This document shows positions 1 to 10,535 of a DNA stretch of 64,000 nucleotides, piece by piece; the stretch's first letter is position 1; the number at the start of each line of letters is the position of its first letter. Position numbers and translations under genes: made by a program. Under the pieces are notes generated by a model that worked only from the letters and a program-made list of their open reading frames with translations, had not been told where the DNA came from and searched no databases. The stretch comes from Trametes villosa (lineage: Eukaryota; Basidiomycota; Agaricomycetes; Polyporales; Polyporaceae), in contig PUDQ02000003.1 in the NCBI GenBank assembly GCA_002964805.2, forward strand, positions 2,480,001 through 2,544,000. The letters are read 5' to 3'.

Positions 1-31
1 CACTCTACCCCACAGAAACCCGACCCTCGCA

Positions 32-938
32 ATGTCAGGACTCCGGACCTCCACCACCCATGTTCCAGCTTCCCGTGCTACCGCGCGCGCCGGCGAACAA
101 CGAGTGCAGGCGACGGCAACCTCAGCCGCCACGGACTTGGTGCCGTGTCATACGCACGAAGACGCTCCGGTCAGCTTCCACGACACCACCCGACGCTTTC
201 AGATGGCCGGCGGTGATGCGGCGATGCACGACCTCCTCGAGCAATTCACGCTTTCGCGGCAGCCGGCGCGCTTGTCATCTTGGCACCCCGCTGCTCCGAT
301 CCGTATGGTTCGTCTGCCAGAGGACGTCATCAGCGAGTGGGGGATCAGGCTTCCTTGTGAGGTCCGCCTGGGCAGCGTCGTCGAACAGGCAGCGGACGGC
401 ACTGTTGCGGTCTCGCGCAAGTTGGTCGCAGTTGCGGCAAGGGGACTGATGGGCATCTCGGGAATGTACTGTGTGTGTGGCTGGACGCAGGGTCCCACTA
501 TCCACCTAGCTGCCCTGGAGCCGAACATGGTGAGTGACTCTTAACTCTTCGTCCATGTCCATGTTGTGCGGTCAGACCGGTGGCTTATTATGTCATCGGC
601 GATGCGATAGGTCCTACTTTGCTACAAGAGCCTTCCTGCAGATCGCGTGTCACTCGAGGATAACTCCGGCATTCAAGGGCTGGTCACGTTGGAGACCCTC
701 GTCTACTTCGTTGTGTGCCATTTCGTCCGGTGGCTAAAATTGCAGGCAAGCACACGTATTTCCCGGTGTCCCTCTGAACGTACTCTGACGTGCATGACTT
801 TGATAACAGCGACCCGTGCTTTGGCAAAGGGAGAGCCAGCTGCTCCCTATATTGGATCGGATGTATGTTCTCGCGCTCAGGAAACGGCAGATCAGTGACG
901 GGGCCTTCGAGTGGTTTCCTCAGGTGATGTTGGCCTGA
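32..938 (+). CDS. Family X protein, copy 1 (unrecognised family)
   Basis: Exons 32-529, 629-745 and 810-938 join in phase 0 to a 247-residue protein. I do not recognise a domain. The N-terminal 40 residues are Ala/Thr-rich and low complexity. Then come a block with VPCHTHED and TTRRFQMAGGDAA, a conserved YCVCGWTQG motif near residue 150, a hydrophobic stretch (VTLETLVYFVVCHFVRWL) that may be one membrane helix, and a basic tail ending EWFPQVMLA. Copies at 20975-21883 and 33137-34026 share every block and both intron positions, which fixes the exon model. Intron 2 (746-809) starts with GC instead of GT. The start was chosen because the short leader before ATG (CCCTCGCAATG-like) is shared with copy 3. 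Any promoter lies outside the window. The function is unknown. Confidence 0.72.
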
Positions 939-1334
939 AGAGGGTACTTTCGGTTTTCCTTATCATTTGCGCTATCCTATCAATGTCGTCACTACCTGAT
1001 ATATTTCTTTCACCGCTCTGTTTCTGTTATTCGCGTCGAGACGGGGGGTCTCGTCCGTTTGTTGGTTGTTTCGTACTTGACCCTTAAGGATTTGATTTCC
1101 CACGACAGGATGCCAGTGGATAGACACCGCAGGTTTATTGCTAATGGAAGATCTGGTGTAGCTGCGAAAGATGTGTTTGGGTGCTGGTGGTAAATTGCCA
1201 TTAATGAGGACAGAATGAAAAGACTGACGAGTGGGGAGTCGAAAGGAGGAGCAAAACGCGGTCAGCTGCTTTACGCGTTGGGTTGCACGCGTTTGACGCG
1301 TGTTCAGGCGCTTGATTCAGCCACTTTCTGAAAC
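939..1334. other. Intergenic, no gene seen
   Basis: This is the 3' flank of family X copy 1 up to the hAT target-site duplication. It is AT-richer than its surroundings. I see no supported coding exon, RNA gene or repeat. Confidence 0.5.
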
Positions 1335-1342
1335 ACAACGTC
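1335..1342. repeat. Target-site duplication, left (8 bp)
   Basis: ACAACGTC abuts the left end of the hAT element and is repeated exactly at 5655-5662. Eight-bp duplications are the hallmark of hAT transposition. Confidence 0.93.
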
Positions 1343-1357
1343 TAGGGTGCGGTGAAT
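1343..1357 (+). repeat. Left terminal inverted repeat of hAT element
   Basis: TAGGGTGCGGTGAAT is a perfect inverted match to 5640-5654. The match stops after 15 bp. Ends starting TA/CA and 10-25 bp long are usual for hAT elements. Confidence 0.93.
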
Positions 1358-1392
1358 GTGAGCAGGGAGATTTACTTCGGTTAATTAACCCA

Positions 1393-1475
1393 CGGTCAAT
1401 CACTGTCAATGACATGTAAATCTCGGAGGCCCGAAAACGGCCCGGTCAATGAGGGTAAATCAGCACTTTCCTATT
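1393..1475. repeat. Left subterminal repeats of hAT element
   Basis: GGTCAAT-type motifs recur here (around 1394 and 1443, with a GTCAAT at about 1405) and reappear inside the right end. In hAT elements such subterminal repeats usually bind the transposase BED zinc finger. Their role here is inferred. Confidence 0.5.
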
Positions 1476-1756
1476 TTGGCCCCGACGCCCGACGCCCGCC
1501 TGCTCTGGGTCTTGATCATGATGTACGCCCGGCAAAACCTGTCGCAGCCCCGCCATGACGCCATTGTCTCAGTGCGTCGTCGCCCGCCATTGGCGTCGTG
1601 CTCCGGACGTCCCGCAACACGGCCGGTTCGACCCGATGATACCTTCACGTTCGCCGAACCCGGGGCACCTCCTTGAGTCTGCTCAGTCTGAACTTCGTGA
1701 GCTTGCCCTTCGACCTCGAGCTTGTGCTGCCACTACTCGATTACTACTTTCCTATC

Positions 1757-4700
1757 ATGTCCACACCACACAATCTTACTTACCTGCGAGCCTTACTTGC
1801 GGGGCTTCCTTCTTTGCCTCTGGTTCGGAACCCGGCTGACTCCGTGTACAAGTTCCATGAGTTCGGGCTTAGCGACGAGGTCGTCGACGAACTCGGTATA
1901 GTCGGGGCTGTCAACCGAGAGCTTGAAGTCAGGCTTGGTCCTAGAACGGGCAGGCGGGACACCTTCGAGCTCAAGGAACGTGGCCCCGGGGTTGTTGCCC
2001 TGGTCGATGTGCTTGAGAACTTCATTGGCCAGTACCCGGGTGACGTTCTATTGGAGAAATGGGTCGCAGACGCGTGCCGCGCCGCTGAAATCGTCTATAA
2101 CGACGAAAACGTGCCGGTCAGTACATATTCAACTACATATGCACACTATTTGCTAAGAAACTCCCCGTACAGCTCCCTGTGTCTCCGGCGGCGGACGTCG
2201 TCGAGGTCGCCTCTGACAGCGACACCATTTCATGGTCGGAATCCGAGAGCAGCACTTCTGAGGCAGAGGAAGTCGCACTGCACGTCCAGCAGAAGAAGAA
2301 GCAGAAAGCAGCCTCGAAGAAGGGAGCGAAGACGACAAAGAAGGCCACCAGCAAAGGCTCGAAGAAGAAGAAGAACAAGAAAGCCGGGAACCAGCAAGCA
2401 GCGAGTAAGCGTTCCGACGTCAAGGTGTTGGAGACGTTCGAAGACGACCGCTTCATCGATGTCGACGAGCTTCAGGACACGCGCGCCGGTGGTGGGAAGG
2501 TCGACCCTGCGCTCCTCAAGGTGTCCAGGCCCTGCTTCCCCCGGTTCGGGTACGGCGACGACCCTGACAAGCGTGTCCGCTGCTTGGCAAGCCGTGGATG
2601 CAACGTCACCTGGAACTGGCCTCGTCCTCGCGGTCGAATCCTGGACCACGCGATGGAATGCGACTGGTTGCCGGCTGAACTCAAGGACGTCGCGCAGACT
2701 TCGATCGCCCTCAAGGGCGAGAAGAAGCTTTCAAAACTGATCCCTCAGCGGCGCAAGCTCTCTCTCAGCTCATCTTCTGGGGACACGCGGCTGGTCGAAG
2801 ACTCCCACAAGCCGAAGCGTAGCCGAAACGACCCTTCGCCGACGCAGGCTCCCGAACGCAAGTCTGACCACGCGACTGCCCCGACTACCAGTGATGGCGG
2901 GCCGTTGTCCCAGTTCGTCAAGCAGGGGACCAAGAACCTCAAGGAGAACGGCGATCACCATCTCACCCTCTACATCGTCGGATGCGGCGTTGCCCCCCGG
3001 AACATCGACACTGGTTTCTTCAAGAACTTCGTCTCTTCCATACAGCCGAAGTACAAACCACCATCCTCGACCACGATGCGCGACCGTCTGATCCCCACGG
3101 AGGCTGCTAAGTGCAACCTGGCCCTCATCGCGGAGCTCAGGCAGATGCGGAACCTCACCATCTCCTTCGACGGCGGAAAGATACGCCGCCCACGCAGTAT
3201 CTACACTGTCAGCGTCACTACGCCTGAGGACCGCAAGTCATACCTTCTGAAGCTCAGCGACGCCTCGCGGGTCAGCCACACTGCGAACTACATCACCAAT
3301 GAGGTTGTGGGTCCGGTACGGCTCATTCTATCTCGCATCTATCCCCCTTTGTGCGTGTACTCATGCAATCTATCAGATCCTCACGAAGCTTGGCCCCGAA
3401 AATGTCTCCGCAGTAGTTTCTGACAACACTGGGAATACGCGCAAGGCTCGCGAGCTTATCGTCAAGAAATTCTTGCATATCCTCAACTTTCAAGACTGCT
3501 GCCATGAGATGAACCTCGCGCTCCTTCAGATCAGCGAACTCGACGAGTTCAAGGAGGTAAGTCAGCTAACGTTGTATGGAAGTCGTGCATGAGTTGATAT
3601 CGGATTCTCCAGACCATTCAGGACGTCAAGGAGGTGCTCTCCTTCATGCACCACTCGACGTACACGATGGAGCACTTCAACGAAGCGCGCAAGGAGCTCA
3701 ACATCGATACTGGCCTCGCCCACATCGTCGCAACCCGCTTCTGGACCTACGTCGCCGCCGTCGACTCGGTTTACCGCGGTTTGCCTGCATTCCGCAAAAT
3801 TGTGGCCAATGCGGAGCTGGGAATCGATATTGCGGTATGTCCACCTCGTAGCACCTCTTCGCAGGTGGCAGAGAACTCACGGGGTCGTGGATAGTCCAAG
3901 AACGAGCTCTTTGAGAAGCAGTCCGTCGCGTCAGTCATGTTCGAAACCAAGCTCGTTCAATTCCTCGCTATTACAACACCTTTTGCGCGTGCCATCAAGT
4001 GCCTCGAGTCGGCGAGCTCCACAGCGTCCGACGTCTACGCTTTTTGGCTCGCCATCATGTCGCGCCTCGAGTACATCATGGCGAGCGGTCACCGAACGGG
4101 CCTGCAAGCGTCGACGAAGGAGGACATTCGTGCGATTGCGAACCAGCGCTTCAAAGAGCTACTGGACGAGGGCCCGGAGGACGTTTACATTGCAGCGTTT
4201 CTATTAGACCCTAGTAAGCTCTTCCGTCTTCGGTAGTGCACCTCTGACTTAGCGTCGCTTTGCAGGATATCGTGACGCACCCATACTCAACGACACCAAT
4301 GGAACCAACCCCCTGGCCATCCGTTCCATCCGCATTCGTTGCAATGAGGGCGGCACCCCAACGGTTGTCTCCGCTTCGCCAGGGGACGACCACGAGAAGC
4401 TCGTCAAGCGCGTGGGGATTTGCCTACAAGGGCTCCTTCTTCGCGAGTACGGCGGCTTGGAGACCATCGACCGCCCCGACATTGGGGATCTTATGAAGAT
4501 CCGGAACCCTCTCCTGGCGTCGGTTCCGCCTCTGGAGGCTTACGAGAAGCTCAAGACGCAACTCCGGGCGTATGTGAAAGGACGCGAACCTTTCGACCGC
4601 AAACTTCGGCCCAAAGATACTGTACTCGACTGGTGGACGAAAGTTCAGGCCGATGATGACGCCGATGTCCTTGGGGTACGTCAGTAACTCTGCTGTTGTG

Positions 4701-5457
4701 TTGCTTTGGATCTAACCGTCTCGGGCGCATCCTCAGGCTATTGCAATCAAGATTTTCTCTGCTGTCATCAATTCCATGGCGGACGAACGAGCTATGTCCG
4801 TCATCACATGGCTTAACGGGCCCCGCCGCGCAGCCCAGCACGTCAAGACAGTTTCACACTATGTCACCATCCGCCAGTATCATATCAACAAGGTAAGTCA
4901 CTAGTACATTGTACTTGTACACTCGTGTGCGGTATGCCTACAGCGAGGTGCTGACACACTCGCCACTGCACCAGGACCCGAGCCTTGCGTATGCCGCACA
5001 GTCCCGGGACTCCCGCCGCCATGTCCCAACCCTCCGTCGCTGGTGTGACCTCGCGCCCGACTCCCGTGCTGCTGTCGTCGATGTTCAAGCAGTTCCAGCA
5101 GGATCGGGTGAGGGCGGTGAAGGCGGCGAGTCCGACTCGGAGCTTGAAGAGTCTGAAGAGAGCCGCGAGAAAGCGCAGAACGAAGCGGTCGAGGCCCTGC
5201 GCGAGAGTGCCTACATGGGTCCTCTCGAAAACGAGCGGCGCGGCGAGTTCATCGCAAACGACGAGTTCGACTTGAAAGCGCCGTTCCTGCGCGAGATGCT
5301 TGCAGATGATGACGAGGTGGATCGCGGACAGGTGGCGTCAGCGGGGGCTTCGTCTACTGCGCGCGCGCGCACGGTAGCTACAGAAGGAGGTAACGCGGCG
5401 GCCGCGAACAGTACTCAGGGACCGAAGCCGTCGCTCGCGGCTTGGAACGAATGGTAG
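1757..5457 (+). CDS. hAT transposase (BED-like finger, RNase H-like core, hATC dimerisation region)
   Basis: Eight exons (1757-2116, 2173-3315, 3377-3556, 3613-3834, 3895-4213, 4266-4675, 4737-4892, 4975-5457) give 1090 residues. After about 120 N-terminal residues comes an acidic then Lys-rich segment (probable nuclear targeting). A BED-like finger follows with Cys257, Cys263, His279 and Cys283. Catalytic acids fit hAT spacing: Asp453 in ISFDGG, Asp517 in VVSDNTGN followed by the DCCHEMNLAL block, and Glu895 in SMADERAMSVITWLNGPRR, the usual C-terminal hAT signature. The last 160 residues are acidic and low complexity. The start at 1757 is the first ATG consistent with the long first exon; an upstream in-frame start is possible. 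All introns keep frame, so the protein may be active. Confidence 0.87.
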
Positions 5458-5479
5458 GCAGCTTGGTTTCGGGGGCTCA

Positions 5480-5625
5480 AATAGACTGTCATTCACGTAG
5501 TCGCGACATAAAATACCTGTCATTTACGGTCATTCACGGTATCGGTCATTCACGGTCAATCTCACCTGTCATTCTCATGGCCCAGGGAGGGCGAACCTCC
5601 GGCGGCTAATTAGCCCGGTCAATCA
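5480..5625. repeat. Right subterminal repeats of hAT element
   Basis: There are at least five GTCATT(C/T) motifs (about 5489, 5518, 5527, 5544, 5570) and two GGTCAAT motifs (about 5554 and 5615) in 150 bp. These match motifs inside the left end and are likely transposase-binding repeats. Confidence 0.55.
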
Positions 5626-5639
5626 GGGGGCCACTCGAG

Positions 5640-5654
5640 ATTCACCGCACCCTA
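5640..5654 (-). repeat. Right terminal inverted repeat of hAT element
   Basis: ATTCACCGCACCCTA is the exact reverse complement of 1343-1357. Confidence 0.93.
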
Positions 5655-5662
5655 ACAACGTC
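5655..5662. repeat. Target-site duplication, right (8 bp)
   Basis: ACAACGTC is identical to 1335-1342. It marks the insertion point, 113 bp before the CDC20-like ATG. Confidence 0.93.
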
Positions 5663-5774
5663 CTCCTCCGAGTTGGACCACAACCACCACCACATCCTCC
5701 TCCTCCGCGTCTCCTCCTCTCACTCATCCGCATATCCTTGCGATACAAGCATACCTGCGGTAGTCTTCCCTGCA

Positions 5775-7691
5775 ATGGCTCCTCCACCGAAAACACCCAG
5801 TCGACACCGATCTCGGTCGGAGACGAAGACTCCCTTGACTGCCTCGATCTTCGGAATCAACTCCGCCGCGGACGCGTCGAACCCGTTCATCGTGCCCAGC
5901 AGGCCCGCATCTCCCATCAAACGAGCCACCTCTGCATCGCTTCAGGTCTCCGAGAGCCTTCAGCGGCAAGCCAGCTCTGGTGTTATCCGCCGAGGCGGAG
6001 TGGAGAGCAGGTTGGACGTCGTCACACGCGACTACGTCCCGCCCAAATCCGAGAAGCGTTCGCGCTCGCAGCCATCGGTGAGTACCTTGAGTCAAGCGCA
6101 TATAGAAGGCCCTATGCTGTGGGCTGGCTCTCGAAGTACGAAGTGTGGCTTGAATGCGAATGCCATAACGAGAATTGTTGCACACCGTACTTGAACGAAC
6201 GTGCCTCACTCATCCTGCTGGGTTGAGATAGGCACATGATCTCTCTTACATCCCGCCGGCTCCGTCATGCCACTCATCAGAGTAAGGGGGTACTTAGTGG
6301 CGCGGCACGCGGTCTTCTCGTTTTCCTACTCCTTGCATCAAGCCATCATGGACTCACCCGAATCTTCTTCGCAGAGAGACACCCGCGACCGCTTCATCAC
6401 GACGCGCGACCCCGCAGATGAAGTCGCCGCTACGCTCGATCTCATGTCCCTCAACCCTCAGTCGGCCTCGCCGGGCCATACTGCGCGTCTTGCCGCTGCG
6501 ACAGGTGTGCCACTGAACCGTCGCGTGTTGGCCTACCATGAGCCACCGCCGGTCGCGTCGTCCGACCCTCTCATGGCGCAGGCGCGTGAACTCGTCCGAC
6601 CTTTGTATGCGCGTGCCGGATCTGCGCCTGCTGGGAGCTCTGGGACCACGGGCAAGGATCGCAAGATCTCGACCTTCCCGTACAAGATCCTAGACGCGCC
6701 CGGAATGCTGGACGACTTCTATCTCAACCTCATCTCGTGGAGCTCCCAGAACATTGTCGCCATCGCACTCGGCAACAGCGCATACATCTGGAAGGCCGAG
6801 ACCGGCGAGGTTGTCCTCGTCTCGGAGGGGCCCGAGGGCTCGTACATCTCGTCTCTCGACTTTTCCAACGACGGCCAGTTCCTCGGCGTCGGTTATCCCT
6901 CCGGTACGGTCGAGTTGTGGGACGTCGAGGCGCAGTCGAAGCTACGCACGATGGCGGGGCACTCGGCGCAAGTCGGCTGTCTGTCGTGGCACGAGCACCT
7001 CCTAAGCTCGGGCTGCCAGGACGGAAGCATCTGGCACCACGATGTGCGCGTCGCGCGCCACAAGGTCATGGAACTTCTTGGTCACCAGGGCGAGGTGTGC
7101 GGCCTGAAGTGGCGCTCGGACGGCGAGTTGCTGGCGAGTGGCGGCAACGACAACGTGCTGAACGTCTGGGACGGACGCATCGGCGACGTCGGGACGGCGA
7201 GCTCGAGCTCGCGCTCGGCCGCGCGGTGGACGAAGCGCAACCACACTGCGGCGGTGAAGGCGGTCGCGTGGTGCCCGTGGCAGCCCTCCCTCCTGGCATC
7301 TGGCGGCGGCACGTCGGATGCGACGGTGCACATCTGGAACACGACGACGGGCGCGCGGCTGCACTCGCTGGTGACCCCCGCGCAGATCTCGTCGATCCAG
7401 TGGTCGCCGCACCGGAAGGAGTTCATGACCACGCACGGCTACCCGACGAACTCGATCATGGTCCACAGCTACCCGTCGATGGAGAAGGTGGCGGAGATCC
7501 GGGATGCGCACGACTCGCGCGTGCTGTTCAGCGCGCTTGCGCCGAACGGAGAACTCGTGTGCACGGCGGCGGGCGACGAGAACCTCAAGTTCTGGAAGAT
7601 CTGGGAGGCGCCGAAGGTGAAGAAGGGCAAGGAGGCGAAGGACTCGACTGCGCTCGGGCGCACGCACAGCGGCATCCTCAGCATTCGGTGA
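5775..7691 (+). CDS. CDC20: CDC20-family APC/C activator (WD40)
   Basis: Exons 5775-6077 and 6375-7691 give 539 residues. The protein should bind and activate the anaphase-promoting complex, recruiting substrates at the metaphase-anaphase transition. The C-box appears as DRFITTR straight after the junction, and the WD40 propeller starts with FPYKILDAPGMLDDFYLNL. Seven blades follow with WD-like ends (LWDVEA, VWDGR). The protein ends in Ile-Arg, the IR tail used for APC/C docking. The phrase IVAIALGNSAYIWKAETG fits Cdc20/Slp1 better than Cdh1, but I cannot exclude a meiotic paralogue. The 297-nt intron is long for this window, so a missed small exon is possible. The hAT element ends 120 bp upstream of the ATG, so promoter or 5' UTR displacement is likely. 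Confidence 0.87.
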
Positions 7692-7999
7692 AGGGGTTGG
7701 GTCGGATCCATGTACCAGTATCTCTCGCTTTGTTTTGCGTGCGCTAGTCGTTGATCGCGTTCAGTATATGTCCCACAGACGATACAGACTATATATGAAG
7801 CTGTTATGATTTGTGGGTTCGACCGGCGTGCCGTGCTGCTATTGGACCGTTTTGTCCATTTCACCTCGATCGTCACATTGCCATGTTCGCTTTCCACAAC
7901 CGCCTCGATTCGTGTTGAACATAAGTACGCCCCTTCTCACCGCTTGTTTCCCCCACATCACTACCACCCCCACATTGCTACCCGCCGCTCTTTTTCGAG

Positions 8000-10201
8000 A
8001 TGCGTTTTCCCCGCCTCTCCCACCTCTTCCACCGCCGCGCGAAGTCGGACCCCGAGCTCAGCCGCCACGCCTCCGCGCCCATCGCGACGCCCGCGACACG
8101 CCCCGTCTCCACCTCCTATCTCCCGGACGCGCCCGCACCTTCGACGTCCTCGGAGCTCTTCACCCAACCGTCATTCCCCTTCCTCTTCCCGGCCCCGCCG
8201 CCTGGGCCCCCGTTCTACAGCCGGTCTGCAGGCGAGCACGTCGACCGGCCAGGGAGCATCGTATCGGTACTAACGCATCGGATCCGCGACCTCGAGGGCG
8301 CGCTGCTGCAAGAGCGCGAGGCGCATGAGGCGGCGCTGGAGGCGAACGCAGCGTTCGCGGACGAGGCGGCGGCGATGCAGGCAGAGATCGTCCAGCTGCG
8401 GCGCGAGCTGTTCTCCGCGCTGGCAGGCGGGCCCTCCGCGTCGTCTTCTGCGGGGTCTGGGGACGCACACCTGCAGGCGTCGGAGTCGGTGCTGGCGGAG
8501 AACGCTGCGCTCGGTGCGGAGTGCGCGCGGCTGAGGGAGTTCATTGGGCTCATGCTCGCCGCGGGTGAGTCGAAGCCCGTCGCGCAAGCCGCGTACGCGC
8601 AGGTGCTCGAGGGCGCGGAGCCTGAATCCGCGTTCGTCGCCGCGATCCAGCGCGCGGTTGCGCAGCCGGGGAGCGTGTGGCGCGCGCTGCTTGAGCCCGT
8701 GGTCGGCGTGCGCACGCAGGAGGAGTACCTCGCGCAGGTGCGGTGCACGCTGGGGGCGCGCGCGCAGACGCAGGACTGGCGGAAGCGAGCGGTGTTCTGG
8801 AAGCGGGCGGCAAGGGAGGACGGGCGGCATGCGGAGACGGTCACACCGTCGGTGTCGGCCATGTCGGCGGTCGTGGACGTGCTGCCGGTGGAGCGCAGGG
8901 AGAGGGTGGAGGAGATGATGGGGAAGCTGCAGGCGGGTGAGTTGCCGCTTCGTGTTGAGCGGGCTGTAGCGCCGCCGCAGGAGGAGCTGGAGATGGTTTG
9001 TGAGGAGGCTCAGGTATTGCAGAAATCTTGCGAGCCCGAGGACGAACCTGCTGAGGTACCGGTGTCCACCTCCGCGACTTCATCGTCAGCCGTAGGCCCC
9101 TCCGATATCCATGCGACGGTCGACGCGGACATCAACATGGAAGAGTCGACGTCGGCGCCCTCCGAGATCCGCCTCCCCGCAAACTCGTCCTCCATGGTTC
9201 TCCCCGCGACTCTGTCAATGTCGACCGCGCGCCTCTCGTCCGCACACAGCAACCTCCCTCCGCTCGCGAGCGAGACGTTCCGGGCAAGCCACTCGATCAA
9301 GACGCTGTCCTCACGCGGGTCGCGGCGCAGCGCCCTTGGCATGCACATGGTCACCTCGCCCACCGGGGATTCGTTCGCAGAAGCCCGGGAGTCCGGGAAG
9401 AGGATCTCCCCATCGGCGTCGGCGTCCACGCAGAACTCGACAAAGTCGCGCCGCCGCCACGCGAAGATCGTTGCCGTCCCGTTCGCGTCGTCCGGCTCGC
9501 CAGCGGCCAGCGGCGGCGCGCTCGCGGCGTTGATCGAGAACACGTCGCGGTGGTCGTTCTTCGGGCCTTCGCGCTCGACGACCTCGGCCGCGTCCGCTGC
9601 TTGGAAGGACGCGAACGCTGAAGTGTTGCCAGCGGAATCAACGAGCAGTGCTTCCTTAGCTGCAACGGATAGTGAAGAGCTGTCGCCAGCTCGCTCGAAC
9701 TCGTCCGACGACCCGCCATCTTTCGAGCTCTCCGTCGACACCGTGCCGGACGACGCTGCACCGAGGACACCGAACCGCCTCTCTCGTCCCTCGCTCCCCA
9801 AGGAGCTCCTGGACTTCGGCAGCAGCCCGGACGACGACCTCGTCCTCGTGCTTCACAGCGACTTCTCCGGCTCGTCATACCGCGCATCGCCCGCGCAGAC
9901 GACTCCAGAGAAGCGGTCACGTCTCCCGGTGCGCATGCCCGGGATGAAGGCGATCAAGCGCTTCTCGGCGTCGATCGCCATCTCGCGCCCGGTGCTGGTA
10001 GAGACGACGAACGCGGCGACGTTTGGTTTCTCGCAAGCTGCGGCGCCCCAGGTGGGTGCTGCAATGGGCGGGGATGGGAAGGCGCGGGCGCGGGCGCCGA
10101 GCGCGGCTGGGAGGGTGGTTCCCGGGGCGTCGCCGCCGAGGCCGAGCAAGATCCCGATGGGGAGGCGGTTGCATAAGTTCGGCCTCGGTGCGCAGGCGTA
10201 G
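8000..10201 (+). CDS. Large coiled-coil, low-complexity protein of unknown function
   Basis: This is a single 733-residue open frame starting MRFPRLSHLFHRRAKSDPELS. Residues about 90-135 form a heptad-like coiled coil (RIRDLEGALLQEREAHEAAL) and a shorter one follows near 175-190. The rest is Ser/Pro/Ala-rich and likely disordered. A basic patch near the C-terminus (MPGMKAIKRFSASIAI) could bind membrane or nucleic acid. I do not recognise a family. Strong third-position GC bias makes several long antisense frames that I treat as shadows. The 308 bp between this gene and CDC20 hold no other gene; the two lie in the same direction with separate promoters presumed. Confidence 0.75.
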   Translation: MRFPRLSHLFHRRAKSDPELSRHASAPIATPATRPVSTSYLPDAPAPSTSSELFTQPSFPFLFPAPPPGPPFYSRSAGEHVDRPGSIVSVLTHRIRDLEGALLQEREAHEAALEANAAFADEAAAMQAEIVQLRRELFSALAGGPSASSSAGSGDAHLQASESVLAENAALGAECARLREFIGLMLAAGESKPVAQAAYAQVLEGAEPESAFVAAIQRAVAQPGSVWRALLEPVVGVRTQEEYLAQVRCTLGARAQTQDWRKRAVFWKRAAREDGRHAETVTPSVSAMSAVVDVLPVERRERVEEMMGKLQAGELPLRVERAVAPPQEELEMVCEEAQVLQKSCEPEDEPAEVPVSTSATSSSAVGPSDIHATVDADINMEESTSAPSEIRLPANSSSMVLPATLSMSTARLSSAHSNLPPLASETFRASHSIKTLSSRGSRRSALGMHMVTSPTGDSFAEARESGKRISPSASASTQNSTKSRRRHAKIVAVPFASSGSPAASGGALAALIENTSRWSFFGPSRSTTSAASAAWKDANAEVLPAESTSSASLAATDSEELSPARSNSSDDPPSFELSVDTVPDDAAPRTPNRLSRPSLPKELLDFGSSPDDDLVLVLHSDFSGSSYRASPAQTTPEKRSRLPVRMPGMKAIKRFSASIAISRPVLVETTNAATFGFSQAAAPQVGAAMGGDGKARARAPSAAGRVVPGASPPRPSKIPMGRRLHKFGLGAQA

Positions 10202-10535
10202 AACCTACAAAGAAGCCTCGTCGTGTACTACTCTCCGCAGGTGTAGATTCTGGTCTTCTGTGGGGCGATGGCAACAAGGACCATGTACTGGCGTATGCTT
10301 GATCGCCAATATGATATCAGTGACATCCACTTGCTGTGCACTCTGTTCTCAAAGTCGGCTCGGGCGTGACGAGATACTCCTGTGAGTTAGGTTTTCATTT
10401 GCGCGGGTGTGTGCGGCGCTGCGGTAGAGCGTGGAAAGCCTCACCTCTCCAGCGTTTCTCTGGACCTCAAGTAACAGGCCAGACGGCCGCCCCTTCGACA
10501 CCGACCTTCCTTTCACCCCATCATCATCCAGCGCG

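Larger units (their letters stand above)
1343..5654 (+). mobile_element. hAT-superfamily DNA transposon, 4312 bp, apparently complete
   Basis: The element is bounded by perfect 15-bp terminal inverted repeats (TAGGGTGCGGTGAAT at 1343-1357 and its complement at 5640-5654) and a perfect 8-bp target duplication. It holds one transposase gene in eight exons with no internal stop or frameshift that I could find. Short subterminal repeats based on GGTCAAT and GTCATT lie inside both ends. Identical target duplications and an open transposase suggest a fairly recent insertion. The right end is 120 bp upstream of the CDC20-like start codon. Confidence 0.93.

Noticed and set aside
9010..9801. 263-codon open frame on the minus strand
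   Set aside because: It lies wholly antisense to the 733-residue gene and reflects its GC-biased third positions. No motif supports it.
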